DNA of 64,000 nucleotides from JAZKHE01 sp040385525 (GTDB lineage: Bacteria; Bacteroidota; Bacteroidia; UBA4408): contig JAZKHE010000003.1 in NCBI GenBank assembly GCA_040385525.1, positions 52,492 through 116,491 on the forward strand, given 5' to 3'. The position numbers were made by a program, and so were the translations under genes. Of this stretch, positions 17,078 to 27,310 are shown piece by piece. The notes below the pieces were generated by a model, which ran no database searches, was not told the origin of the DNA, and saw only the letters and a program-made list of their open reading frames with translations. The stretch's first letter is position 1. Each line of letters starts with the position of its first letter.

Positions 17078-17103
17078 TATTGGTAAACTTTAGAGGTTAA
17101 AAA

Positions 17104-17886
17104 CTATTTTAATTCTTTTTTAAATTCGGCTGGTAAAAATTGAAAAAACGTATCGCCACGTAATCCTAAACGAAGTGTTTCTAAAGGAATAACATCGTTA
17201 GGAGCAATGTTACCAACGTTTACGTTTGCACCAAATTGTTTAATAAACCAAACTTGTTGTCCTTTTTGTGGAGCTTCCCACATAATATTTTCTACAGGAA
17301 TTTTTGCAATAATTTTATCAATTAGCATAGTGTGTGTTTTTCCATCGCGGTGATAAATACCTACGTTACCACTTTCTCTTGCTTCTGCAATTACTTTCCA
17401 AGAGCCAGCTTCCAGTTCAGATTTCATCATCGTAATCCATTTGCTTGGATGAATTATAATTCCTTCTTCTTTAGAACCAACTTCAGATAAAACGGTAAAA
17501 TCTTTAGCTAAAGTATTAATGTATTTACATTTTAAATCGTGATTCATTTCAATTGAACCATCAGAAACTTCAGCTGTATCAACACCTAAATCGCTAATTA
17601 ATTTGCGGTAGTCATCAAATTTTCCTCTTATGGCAAATGCTTCTAACAATGTACCGCCTAAATAAACTTTACAATTATTATCGCGGTAAAATTTAATTTT
17701 TTCTTTAAGATTTGGAGTCATGTACGATGTACCAAAACCTAATTTTATTAAATCGATTAAATGTCCGCTTGCACTTATTAAATTCTCTGCTTCACGTAGG
17801 CTTAAGCCTTTGTCCATAACCATTGTTAATCCGTTATTTCTAGGTTTAGCAGGTCTTTCTGGGATGTGTGGTAATTCAAAATTCAT
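17104..17886 (-). CDS. Phosphosulfolactate synthase (ComA-like)
   Basis: 260 residues. The order of motifs is that of ComA: TMVMDKGLSLREAENLI, LIKLGFGTSYM, KVYLGGTLLEAFAIRGKF, AEVSDGSIEM, and NVNVGNIAPNDVIPLETLR. The enzyme adds sulfite to phosphoenolpyruvate to give phosphosulfolactate. In methanogens this leads to coenzyme M. Bacteroidota have no coenzyme M, so here the product may feed sulfolactate or cysteate-type metabolism (for example sulfonolipids), which is inference. The comB and comC steps are not in the window. It lies 26 bases upstream of the rhodanese gene. Confidence 0.88.
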   Translation of the reverse strand: MNFELPHIPERPAKPRNNGLTMVMDKGLSLREAENLISASGHLIDLIKLGFGTSYMTPNLKEKIKFYRDNNCKVYLGGTLLEAFAIRGKFDDYRKLISDLGVDTAEVSDGSIEMNHDLKCKYINTLAKDFTVLSEVGSKEEGIIIHPSKWITMMKSELEAGSWKVIAEARESGNVGIYHRDGKTHTMLIDKIIAKIPVENIMWEAPQKGQQVWFIKQFGANVNVGNIAPNDVIPLETLRLGLRGDTFFQFLPAEFKKELK

Positions 17887-17900
17887 ATTGTAATTTATTT

Positions 17901-19307
17901 TTATTTATAGCTTTCTATCAATTGTAGTATTAAAATATTGTTTTTTAATTTGGGTTCAAATTCAAATAATGTATCGTGTTTTGAATAATCTAAGGATAAA
18001 GCATTTTCTAAATCTTTAGTTGCTTCGGCAACATAGCCAAATATAAAATTGTATGCTGCTAATCGGTAGTGCAACATAGCATTGGTAGGAAAACGATTAA
18101 TAGCTTCGTTAATTATCGAAAAGGTTTCTATTTCGTTAGCTTGCTCATAAAATAAGTTAGAATAATCTAACCAAACTTCGCTATTATTAGCATCGTATTC
18201 AACTACTTTTTGGTAGGCTAATTCTGCTTCTTCGTAAAAGCCTAATTTTTGTTGTATTTCGCCAAAAATATACCAATAATCAGGATTTACATTGTCTAAT
18301 TCTAATCCTTTTTTTAAGTAATGAATTCCTTCGGTTAAACGATTTTCGTAGTCTAAAACAACAGCCATTCCAACGTATGCATCGGCATAATTTTTATCGG
18401 TTTTAATCGACTTGTTGTAGTACACCATTGCATTTTGATAATCTTCTAACTTTTCGTAACACTCGCCAATGTAGTAGTAAGAAGTAGCGTCAGCTTGTTC
18501 AAACTGAAACGTTTCTTTATATGTTAAAATGGCTAATTCATATTGTTCTAAATTAGCTAAAGAGTTTGCTTTGTTAAAATAAGCTGACGAAAAATCTTCT
18601 TGAATTACAATGGCATAATCGTACGCATCAATAGCTTTTTCAAACAATCCGAGTTTGTTGTAGCTAATTCCTAAATTATACCAAGCCGATGGAGAATACG
18701 GATTTTCGTTTATAAAATGATTGTAATACGCAATGCTATCCTCTGTTTTTTCTGCTATATCAAAGCAAAAAGCTAATTCATATAAAGCGTATTCGTTTTC
18801 TGGATTTTCGTCTAACGATTTTTTTAAATATTCTATTGCTGAATTATAATCGCCTTTGTTTTCGTATTCAAAAGCAATATTCATAAATATTTCGTCTTTA
18901 TCGTCGCTGCACTTTAATGCATTTTTGTAGCTTTTAATGGCATTATCGAAGTCGTTTATCTGACTGTAAATATTACCACGTGTCATTAAAATTTCAGGAT
19001 TGTGCGGTTCAAAAGTTTCAGCTTTCGAAAGTAATTCTAACGATTTTTGAATTTGATTACTAGCGGCTTGCAATTGCGCTTGTCTAATTAAAAATACAAT
19101 AGAATAGGGGTGTTGCTGAAAAGCTATTTGAGCAGCTTTCAGTGCTTTTGATATGTTTTTTTTATCAATTAAATTGTCAATTATATCTTCAAAGGCGTGT
19201 ACATCAAAAAAGCCTACCTCGTTTTTATTAAGCATTTGCTCAAAACGATCAACCATTGACTGTATATCGCTATTGTGGGATAAAAAATCATCTTCGTCTT
19301 CTTTCAT
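17901..19307 (-). CDS. Tetratricopeptide repeat protein
   Basis: About 468 residues made almost entirely of TPR units (roughly 11-12, from about residue 40 to the end), for example PEILMTRGNIYSQINDFDNA and PSAWYNLGISYNKLGLFEKA. There is no signal peptide or membrane helix, so it is probably a cytoplasmic scaffold. I chose the ATG at 19305-19307 (MKEDEDDFLSHNSD), since residues from 19340 look like untranslated leader. It is the first gene of the minus-strand operon through ComA, rhodanese, DedA and aroE. Its partner is unknown. Confidence 0.85.
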   Translation of the reverse strand: MKEDEDDFLSHNSDIQSMVDRFEQMLNKNEVGFFDVHAFEDIIDNLIDKKNISKALKAAQIAFQQHPYSIVFLIRQAQLQAASNQIQKSLELLSKAETFEPHNPEILMTRGNIYSQINDFDNAIKSYKNALKCSDDKDEIFMNIAFEYENKGDYNSAIEYLKKSLDENPENEYALYELAFCFDIAEKTEDSIAYYNHFINENPYSPSAWYNLGISYNKLGLFEKAIDAYDYAIVIQEDFSSAYFNKANSLANLEQYELAILTYKETFQFEQADATSYYYIGECYEKLEDYQNAMVYYNKSIKTDKNYADAYVGMAVVLDYENRLTEGIHYLKKGLELDNVNPDYWYIFGEIQQKLGFYEEAELAYQKVVEYDANNSEVWLDYSNLFYEQANEIETFSIINEAINRFPTNAMLHYRLAAYNFIFGYVAEATKDLENALSLDYSKHDTLFEFEPKLKNNILILQLIESYK

Positions 19308-19478
19308 GCAGCTCAATTTAGTAATCGGAACTAAATCCAATTACAAAGTTACTAATTAATACCAAATTTAATAGATTTGAGCAGTAAACTGCCATTATGT
19401 TAAAAAAATGCCGAATTGTTGAAAAAAAGCATGCCAAAAGTGTTAAATAAATTTTTTAGTTCAAAACATTCAAAAAGC

Positions 19479-19486
19479 TATATTTG
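19479..19486 (+). promoter_or_regulatory. Candidate -7 element for glmM
   Basis: TATATTTG fits TAnnTTTG and lies 21 bases before the GTG at 19508. No good TTG was found at -33, so the match is partial. Confidence 0.45.
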
Positions 19487-19507
19487 TAGTCCAAAAAAAT
19501 TAGAAAA

Positions 19508-20917
19508 GTGGCATTAATAAAATCTATATCAGGAATAAGAGGAACCATTGGTGGTAAACCTGGCGAGGGTTTAAGTCCCGTTGATGTTGTTAAATTTACA
19601 TCGGCTTATGCAGCTTGGCTTAAGTTACGCAATCCTAACAAAAAAGAAATTAAAGTTGTTTTAGGTCGTGATGCCCGAATTTCGGGAGCCATGGTAAATC
19701 ATTTGGTTACTGGAACATTGTTAGGAATGGGTGTAAACGTATTAGATGTTGGTTTATCAACCACGCCAACTGTTGAAGTTGCTGTGCCCGATGAAAAAGC
19801 TGATGGTGGAATTATTTTAACTGCAAGCCACAACCCAAAAGAGTGGAATGCATTAAAATTATTAAACGAAAAGGGCGAATTTATTTCTGCTGCTGATGGC
19901 GAGCAATTACTTCAAATTGCAGAAAGCGAGAGTTTTACTTTTAGCGATGTTAATCATTTAGGAACGTATAAAAACGACGATACTTATATTCAAAAACACA
20001 TTGATAAAATATTGGCTTTACCTTATGTTGATGTAGCCGCTATTAAAGCTAAAAAGTTTAAGGTAGTTATTGATTGTGTTAACTCAACAGGAGGAATTGC
20101 ATTGCCGCCATTATTAAAGGCATTGGGCGTAGCAGAAGTTGTAGAATTGTATTGCGAGCCTAACGGAGTATTTCCGCATAACCCTGAACCGTTACCCGAA
20201 AATTTGAGAGATATTTCTAAAGAAGTAATAAAACAACACGCTCATTTAGGAATTGTTGTAGATCCTGATGTTGACCGTTTGGCCTTGGTTTGCGAAGATG
20301 GTGAAATGTTTGGCGAAGAATACACTTTAGTTGCTGTAGCCGATTTTATTTTAAAACACAAAAAAGGAAATACAGTTTCTAACATGTCATCAACTCGTGC
20401 TTTGCGCGATGTTACCGAAAAAGCTGGAGGAAAATATACAGCAAGTGCAGTTGGCGAAGTAAATGTTGTGGAGTTAATGAAAGCTACTAACGCTGTTATT
20501 GGTGGCGAAGGAAATGGTGGAGTTATTTTGCCCGATTTACATTATGGAAGAGATGCACTAGCTGGAATTGCTTTGTTTTTAACCCATTTGGCGCAATTTG
20601 GAAAAACAACATCTCTACTTAGAAGTTCATATCCAAATTATCACATCTCAAAAAATAAAATTGAGTTAACGCCCGATATTGATGTTGATGCAATTTTGTT
20701 AGCTATAAAAGACAAATATAAAAAGCAACCTATTAACGATATTGATGGTGTAAAAATTGAGTTTGATAAAGAGTGGGTGCATTTGCGTAAATCGAATACA
20801 GAGCCTATAATTCGTATATACTCAGAAAGTGAGAGCCAAACAACAGCCGAAAATTTAGCTGAGAAAATAATGATGGATATAAAAGAACATATTCAACACA
20901 AACAAATTTTAAAATAA
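19508..20917 (+). CDS. glmM: Phosphoglucosamine mutase-type phosphohexomutase
   Basis: 469 residues starting at GTG; MALIKSISGIRGTIGGKPGEG is the normal family start and no ATG is available. The phosphoserine loop is TASHNPKEWNALK, the metal loop is DPDVDRLAL, the sugar loop is GEGNGGV and the phosphate loop is RKSNTEPIIRIYSE. GlmM converts glucosamine 6-phosphate to glucosamine 1-phosphate for UDP-GlcNAc. Some Bacteroidota paralogues act on other hexoses, so the substrate is likely but not certain. It lies 14 bases upstream of the desulfurase gene. Confidence 0.88.
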   Translation: MALIKSISGIRGTIGGKPGEGLSPVDVVKFTSAYAAWLKLRNPNKKEIKVVLGRDARISGAMVNHLVTGTLLGMGVNVLDVGLSTTPTVEVAVPDEKADGGIILTASHNPKEWNALKLLNEKGEFISAADGEQLLQIAESESFTFSDVNHLGTYKNDDTYIQKHIDKILALPYVDVAAIKAKKFKVVIDCVNSTGGIALPPLLKALGVAEVVELYCEPNGVFPHNPEPLPENLRDISKEVIKQHAHLGIVVDPDVDRLALVCEDGEMFGEEYTLVAVADFILKHKKGNTVSNMSSTRALRDVTEKAGGKYTASAVGEVNVVELMKATNAVIGGEGNGGVILPDLHYGRDALAGIALFLTHLAQFGKTTSLLRSSYPNYHISKNKIELTPDIDVDAILLAIKDKYKKQPINDIDGVKIEFDKEWVHLRKSNTEPIIRIYSESESQTTAENLAEKIMMDIKEHIQHKQILK

Positions 20918-20931
20918 GAAATACATTGAGC

Positions 20932-22059
20932 ATGAAAGTATATTTTGATAATGCCGCTACAACGCCTTTAGATAATGAAGTTTTAGAAGCTATGATACCT
21001 GTTATGAAGGAGCAATTTGGTAATCCTTCATCTATACACGGATTTGGCAGAACAACTAGAGCCTTAATAGAAAATGCGCGTAAAAGCATTGCTAAATTAT
21101 TGAATGCATCACCATCAGAAATATTTTTTACTTCTGGAGGAACAGAAGCTGATAACATGGCTATACTTTGCTCTGTTGAAGATTTAGGAATTACACACGC
21201 TATTACTTCTAAAATTGAGCATCACGCTGTATTACATACGCTTGAAGTGCTAGAGAAAAAAGGAAAAATAAAATTATCATTCGTTAATTTATTACCTGAT
21301 GGAAGTGTTGATTTAACTCACTTAGAAGAATTATTAAAAAATAATGCTCGTTCGTTGGTTTCGCTAATGCACGCTAATAACGAAATTGGGAATTTATTAC
21401 CACTTGATAAAGTTTCGGAATTGAGCAAAAAATACAATGCTATTTTTCATTGCGATACCGTGCAAACTATGGGACATTATCAACACGATTTGCAAAAAAC
21501 AAAAATTCAATTTATAGTTGGTGCGGCTCATAAATTTCATGGGCCAAAGGGAGTTGGTTTTATTTATATAAATAGCGATATTTCAATTCATCCACTAATT
21601 AATGGTGGCGCGCAAGAGAGAAATATGCGTGGCGGAACAGAGAATTTATACGGAATTGTTGGTATTGCTAAGGCTTTAGAAGTTGCTTACCGCGACATGG
21701 AAGATCACCAAAAACATGTGCAAGAAGTTAAATCATACATGATAGAACAATTAGAAAAAAATATTGAAGGTGTTGAGTTTAATGGTGCATCAAGAGGCGA
21801 ATCGTTATATACAGTTTTAAATGTTCGTTTTCCGCATACCGATCAAGCAGAGATGATGTTGTTTAGTTTAGATATTAATGGTATTGCTGCTTCTGGCGGA
21901 AGCGCTTGCAGTTCGGGTAGCAATGTTGGGTCGCATGTTTTACGCGGAATAAATGTAGATTTATCTCGTCCTTCTGTACGTTTTTCTTTTTCTAAATACA
22001 GTACAAAAGAGGAAGTAGATTACGTAGTTTCTAAATTGAAAGACATTTTTGTAAAATAA
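20932..22059 (+). CDS. Cysteine desulfurase (NifS/IscS-type)
   Basis: 375 residues. The N-terminus is VYFDNAATTPLD. The PLP lysine sits in GAAHKFHGPKGVGF. The mobile catalytic loop GSACSSGS carries the sulfur-accepting cysteine. It releases sulfur from cysteine for Fe-S clusters or tRNA thiolation. I chose the ATG at 20932; a TTG at 20926 is possible but adds only two residues. No iscU-like gene follows, so this may be a housekeeping NifS homologue. It is read in one direction with glmM. Confidence 0.92.
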   Translation: MKVYFDNAATTPLDNEVLEAMIPVMKEQFGNPSSIHGFGRTTRALIENARKSIAKLLNASPSEIFFTSGGTEADNMAILCSVEDLGITHAITSKIEHHAVLHTLEVLEKKGKIKLSFVNLLPDGSVDLTHLEELLKNNARSLVSLMHANNEIGNLLPLDKVSELSKKYNAIFHCDTVQTMGHYQHDLQKTKIQFIVGAAHKFHGPKGVGFIYINSDISIHPLINGGAQERNMRGGTENLYGIVGIAKALEVAYRDMEDHQKHVQEVKSYMIEQLEKNIEGVEFNGASRGESLYTVLNVRFPHTDQAEMMLFSLDINGIAASGGSACSSGSNVGSHVLRGINVDLSRPSVRFSFSKYSTKEEVDYVVSKLKDIFVK

Positions 22060-22111
22060 TAAAGTCGTTTATACAAATAGCTCTATATTTTCATTAATTC
22101 AATGCGTTTAG

Positions 22112-22119
22112 TAACTTTG
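22112..22119 (+). promoter_or_regulatory. Candidate -7 element for the histidine kinase gene
   Basis: TAACTTTG fits TAnnTTTG and lies 15 bases before the TTG start at 22135. No -33 TTG is evident. Confidence 0.4.
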
Positions 22120-22134
22120 TTAAAAGTCTAAACC

Positions 22135-25100
22135 TTGAAGAAAATTATTTTTAGTAGATTTTTTAGTTTATTTCTAGCTGTTGCTTCATTGCTTGCAGCT
22201 TATTTTTTATATAATTTTAATAATAGCAAATACAATAATAAAGAGAGCGTAGCTCGATTTCAAGAGATAATAAATAAAAAGGAGGCTAAGGCAAAAGAGT
22301 TGCTTTTAATGCTTACTTCGCAAAATGATTCTTTGCGCACACCTAAATTTTTTAATAATTTTTCAAGCGGAGTTTACGATGAATATTTAAAAGAAAGTAT
22401 TCAGTTTTTTAGATACAGAAACGATACACTTCGCTTTTGGAGTAGCAATCAAATTCCTTTAGAAAATCAGCTGCAAACTATTTGTTTGGACAACTCAGTT
22501 GTAAAACTGAAAAATGGTTGGTATAGAGTAATGCAATCGCCAAAGCGAGTTCGTCAGGTTTTTGTAATTTATCCAATTAAGCAAAGTTATTTTATTCAAA
22601 ATGAATATTTGCATAATCAATTTCCGTTTTATCCTTCCTTCTCTGCTACAACAGAAGTTTTATTAGATAGCAAAGCAGAAAATACAATAAAAGATGCAAA
22701 AGGAAATTTTTTGTTTTCGTTGCACAGCATATCGTTTAATGTAAATCAAAACGTAAATTATTTTGTAATTGCTTTAATAATTTTGGCTTTTATTATGTTG
22801 GTGCTAACGCATTTAAAAATGATAGCTAATAGCAATAAAAAGAATTTACATTTTATTGGTTTTGTAATTGTACTTTCTTTGTTACGCTTGTTTATGCTAG
22901 TGTTTAAATGGCCTGCATTTATTTACGATTTACCTCTTTTTAATCCTGTTGTTTTTGCTAATTCATTTTTTAATGCATCGCTTGGCGAAGTTTTGTTTAA
23001 TACCTTTTACATTGCTTTTATTGTAATTTATTTGCGGGTATTAATCTTGCCGAGTATTCTTGCAAAAGAGTTAGATAAAAAGTTGTATTTAAATTATAGT
23101 TTAGCCATTCTATTTCATGTAGGCTTCACACTTTTTTTAATAGAAATTGTGCCCAGTTTTGTTAAGGATTCAACATTAAAATTCGATCCAACTAATATAA
23201 TTTCTTTTGAGCCATTGGCATGGTTAGGTTTAATAATTATTTCGTTTTTAGTTGCCGTTTATTTGCTTTGGCTTGATTTTTACTTTAAATCGTTTTGGAG
23301 AATCAATAAACTTGTCTTGCTATTATCGTTTGTTGGTATTGGTCTTTTTGTTTTTAAGCAGAGTAATAATGAGTTTGTTTACGCACTTAGTTTTTACACC
23401 ATTACACATGCTTTCTTTGTAATATCAACTAGTTTAAACAAAAAAGTTTTTAGTGTACCAGTTGTTATTTTGGGTATTATTTGCGTTTCAGTTTTGTTTT
23501 CGGCTGTTATTTATAATCAGGTTGATATAAAACAAAAAGAACAATTACGTTTAATGGCTGATAATTTTTCGCAAGAGCGAGATCCAATTGCCGAATATTT
23601 GTTTAACGAAGTTTCTACTAAAATTAAAAACGATACTTTGCTCGATTGGCAACTCAAACAAAAAAACGATAAAGTAGAAGTTTACAAAAGAATTACTACC
23701 AATAATTTTTCGGGATATTGGGATAAATACAACACAACAATTGTTGCTTACGATTCGCTTTGTAATGTTCTATTAAAACCAGCTTCTATGGTAGAAGATA
23801 GATTGTTGTTTTATGAAGAAACAGAAAAAAAACAAACTTCACTTTCTGCAGAAGCACAATTTTATTCTTTTTTATCGTCAGCAGATTTATCGGGTTCGTA
23901 TTTGGGAAAAATCTCCAAAAGAGATAAAAATAATCGTTTGGTTTATAATTTATATGTAGAGTTAAAACCTAAAATTAATTATGCTGAATTTGGTTTTCCT
24001 AGCTTGTTATTAGAGAAAAAAATCAATGAAAATCAAATTGATTTTTCTGGGTTTTCGTTTGCTAAATATTTACAAGGAAAGCTCGTTAGTAATTATGGTT
24101 CGTATAATTATCATACCAATTTAAGTAGTTATAATTCATCAAAACTTAAAAATGATTTTATTGAAAACGATGGATTTATTCATGTTTCTAAAAAAATTAA
24201 TCAAAAAAATGTAATTGTTGTTAGCCGTAAATCGCTTGGCTCAACAGAAGTATTAAACTTGTTTTCGTATTGGTTTTTGTTATTGTTATTTGCTGCTTTT
24301 GTAGTTTTTATTATCTATCAAATTTACAACAGGTTTAATTTGTTTACCAATCATTTACGTAATCGTATTCAGGCTTTGTTGGTTATTACTATTACTATAA
24401 TTTTTGCTTTGGTAGCTTGGTGGAATATTAGTTTTATTAAAACTCAATATGCTTCAAAAAACAGTAGTTATTTAAACGAAAAAACAAATTCTATTTTATT
24501 AGAATTACAAGGTAAGCTGGGGAGTGAAACAACCATTAATTATAGTACAAACGAGTATTTGAATTATTTACTGATAAAATTTTCGAATGTATTTTATACT
24601 GATTTGAATTTGTTTGATAGGCGAGGAAACTTAGTTTCTACATCGCGTTCCGCCATTTTTGATAATGGTTTAATGAGCAAAAAAATTCATCCATTAGCCT
24701 ACAATAAATTAATTTTAGAAAACGAATCTAAATTTATACATACCGAAGGTATTGGTGAATTAAAATATTTGTCATCGTTTGTTCCGTTTTTTAATAACGA
24801 AGGTAATTTACTGGCATACATTAATTTGCCTTATTTTACTAAGCAAAGTGACTTAGAAACAGAAATTTCTTCAGTAATAGTTTCGCTACTTTCTATTTAT
24901 GTTTTGTTTTTTGTTTTTTCAATAAGCATGGCTGTGTTTATTTCGAACCGAATTGTTTTGCCTTTAAAAATATTGCAATCTAAACTAAAAAGTTTTCAGC
25001 TTAATCAACAAAACGAAGCCATAACTTGGACTGCCAACGACGAAATTGGAGCGCTTATTTTTGAGTACAACAAAATGATTAACGAGTTAGCGAGCAGTGC

Positions 25101-25788
25101 CGAAAAGTTGGCTAAATCAGAAAGAGAAGGAGCATGGCGCGAAATGGCAAAACAAGTAGCGCACGAAATTAAAAATCCGTTAACGCCAATGAAACTAAAT
25201 GTGCAACAGTTTCAGCGTACATGGATGAGCAGCACTGACGAAGAAAAACAAAAACAAATTGATAAATTCTCGTCGGCAATGATTGAGCAAATAGATACAC
25301 TGAGCACTATTGCATCAGAATTTTCTAACTTTGCACAAATGCCAAAATCGCAATTTTCTAAATTAAATTTAAGCAATTTAATTAAAGATGTAGCGCATCT
25401 TTTTGAGAGCGATAAATCGGTTAAAATAGAATGTCATCTGCAAGAAAATATTTTTGTTGAAGGCGATAAAGATCAATTGATTCGTGTGTTAAATAACTTA
25501 ATTAAAAATGCTTTACAAAGTTTTATTCACACCGATTCAAATCAAATTACAATTGAATTAAAAAGCATTAACAACAAAGCTTTTATAAAGGTTATTGACA
25601 ATGGCACTGGAATTTCTGACGAAATAAAAGATAAAATATTTACTCCTAATTTTACTACTAAAACTAACGGAATGGGCTTGGGTTTAGCAATGGTAAAAAG
25701 CACAATAGAATCGCACAACGGAACAATTTATTTCGAAAAAAATACGCCGAATGGTACAATTTTTACGATAGAATTAAACGTAGTTTAA
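22135..25788 (+). CDS. Very large NtrY-like sensor histidine kinase
   Basis: 1217 residues from a TTG start (MKKIIFSRFFSLFLAVAS); no ATG is nearby. One helix is at about 8-25, an extracytoplasmic segment follows to about 205, and then eight or so helices lie between about 208 and 458. A second soluble region runs to about 710, with two helices at about 712-765, a PAS/Cache-like segment to about 910 and another helix. HAMP follows (about 938-990), then HisKA with His1010 in VAHEIKNPLTPMK, and a HATPase with NNLIKNALQSF, DNGTGI and GMGLGLAMVKS. The C-terminal third resembles NtrY. No response regulator gene adjoins it. Confidence 0.88.
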   Translation: MKKIIFSRFFSLFLAVASLLAAYFLYNFNNSKYNNKESVARFQEIINKKEAKAKELLLMLTSQNDSLRTPKFFNNFSSGVYDEYLKESIQFFRYRNDTLRFWSSNQIPLENQLQTICLDNSVVKLKNGWYRVMQSPKRVRQVFVIYPIKQSYFIQNEYLHNQFPFYPSFSATTEVLLDSKAENTIKDAKGNFLFSLHSISFNVNQNVNYFVIALIILAFIMLVLTHLKMIANSNKKNLHFIGFVIVLSLLRLFMLVFKWPAFIYDLPLFNPVVFANSFFNASLGEVLFNTFYIAFIVIYLRVLILPSILAKELDKKLYLNYSLAILFHVGFTLFLIEIVPSFVKDSTLKFDPTNIISFEPLAWLGLIIISFLVAVYLLWLDFYFKSFWRINKLVLLLSFVGIGLFVFKQSNNEFVYALSFYTITHAFFVISTSLNKKVFSVPVVILGIICVSVLFSAVIYNQVDIKQKEQLRLMADNFSQERDPIAEYLFNEVSTKIKNDTLLDWQLKQKNDKVEVYKRITTNNFSGYWDKYNTTIVAYDSLCNVLLKPASMVEDRLLFYEETEKKQTSLSAEAQFYSFLSSADLSGSYLGKISKRDKNNRLVYNLYVELKPKINYAEFGFPSLLLEKKINENQIDFSGFSFAKYLQGKLVSNYGSYNYHTNLSSYNSSKLKNDFIENDGFIHVSKKINQKNVIVVSRKSLGSTEVLNLFSYWFLLLLFAAFVVFIIYQIYNRFNLFTNHLRNRIQALLVITITIIFALVAWWNISFIKTQYASKNSSYLNEKTNSILLELQGKLGSETTINYSTNEYLNYLLIKFSNVFYTDLNLFDRRGNLVSTSRSAIFDNGLMSKKIHPLAYNKLILENESKFIHTEGIGELKYLSSFVPFFNNEGNLLAYINLPYFTKQSDLETEISSVIVSLLSIYVLFFVFSISMAVFISNRIVLPLKILQSKLKSFQLNQQNEAITWTANDEIGALIFEYNKMINELASSAEKLAKSEREGAWREMAKQVAHEIKNPLTPMKLNVQQFQRTWMSSTDEEKQKQIDKFSSAMIEQIDTLSTIASEFSNFAQMPKSQFSKLNLSNLIKDVAHLFESDKSVKIECHLQENIFVEGDKDQLIRVLNNLIKNALQSFIHTDSNQITIELKSINNKAFIKVIDNGTGISDEIKDKIFTPNFTTKTNGMGLGLAMVKSTIESHNGTIYFEKNTPNGTIFTIELNVV

Positions 25789-25829
25789 ACACAATTTTTG
25801 TTAATAACTTATGGTGATTATGCCTATTG

Positions 25830-25863
25830 TTGCACGTTTTTATATTAAAAATGTTTAAATTTG
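25830..25863 (+). promoter_or_regulatory. Promoter of the enoyl-CoA hydratase gene
   Basis: TTG at 25830-25832, a 23-base spacer and TAAATTTG at 25856-25863 match the Bacteroidota -33/-7 consensus. The ATG is 20 bases further on. Confidence 0.6.
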
Positions 25864-25883
25864 AATTAACAAAATAATTAGAC

Positions 25884-26687
<804 letters not shown>

Positions 26688-26703
26688 TATTATTAATTAT
26701 ACT

Positions 26704-26734
26704 AAAATGCGTTGCGATAAGCAACGCATTTTTT
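26704..26734 (+). terminator. Terminator of the enoyl-CoA hydratase gene
   Basis: Stem AATGCGTTGC, loop GATAA, stem GCAACGCATT, then a T run. It lies 16 bases after the stop. Confidence 0.85.
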
Positions 26735-26780
26735 GTTTTGTAGCGTATATTTTTGAATTCATTTTAAGTGAGTAAAAATT

Positions 26781-27209
26781 ATGAAACGATTTTTTAAAAA
26801 AGAAAATTTATTTTTTTTACTGGCACCGCTTCTTGTTGGAATTATATATGAAACTATTAAAGAAAGTTATAGATTTGGTTTTCTAGTAGGTATAAAACAT
26901 TTTTTTGTTTATTTATTAATGGGGCCAGTTTTGTTTTTGACTTATGGAATTTTCTTTACTATTACATATATTTTGTGCATTTACATAATAGATTTATTTG
27001 TAAAAAAAATAACAAACGATAATTTGAAAATTACATTATACTTTACATTAATTTATTTAATAGGGATGAGTTCTTTTCTTTTTTATACTTATCGGTCAAA
27101 TGATGAGCTTTTAAGTAATGCTATATATTTAATTTTGTTACCATTTATGGCTTGGTTTAAATATTCTGTTTTAAAAAAGAAAATTGTACAAGCCAGCGCG
27201 AGCTTGTAG
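26781..27209 (+). CDS. Small membrane protein of unknown function, end altered by a repeat
   Basis: 142 residues with four predicted membrane helices (about 10-28, 35-70, 82-103, 112-130) and basic ends. I do not recognise the family. Only the last five residues (ASASL) and the TAG stop come from the left palindrome of the dispersed repeat copy 3, which begins at 27192. Insertion of the repeat has therefore replaced the original C-terminus. How much of the protein was lost cannot be told. It lies after the terminator of the hydratase gene. Confidence 0.6.
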   Translation: MKRFFKKENLFFLLAPLLVGIIYETIKESYRFGFLVGIKHFFVYLLMGPVLFLTYGIFFTITYILCIYIIDLFVKKITNDNLKITLYFTLIYLIGMSSFLFYTYRSNDELLSNAIYLILLPFMAWFKYSVLKKKIVQASASL

Positions 27210-27306
27210 CTCGTGCTAACACAAAACCTAAATTAAAAAATGCAAAATAGTATTTACAATAAAAACAAACTTTTGTCACGAGCCACAGGCTCGCGCCAGC
27301 GCTAAG
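27192..27306 (+). repeat. Bipartite inverted-palindrome element, copy 3
   Basis: Left palindrome GCCAGCGCGAGCT-TGT-AGCTCGTGCTAAC (27192-27220), an AT-rich spacer that differs from copies 1 and 2, and right palindrome CACGAGCC-ACA-GGCTCGCG (27277-27295). It joins two unknown genes, supplying the stop of one and ending 4 bases before the start of the next. Confidence 0.82.
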
Positions 27307-27310
27307 GAAA

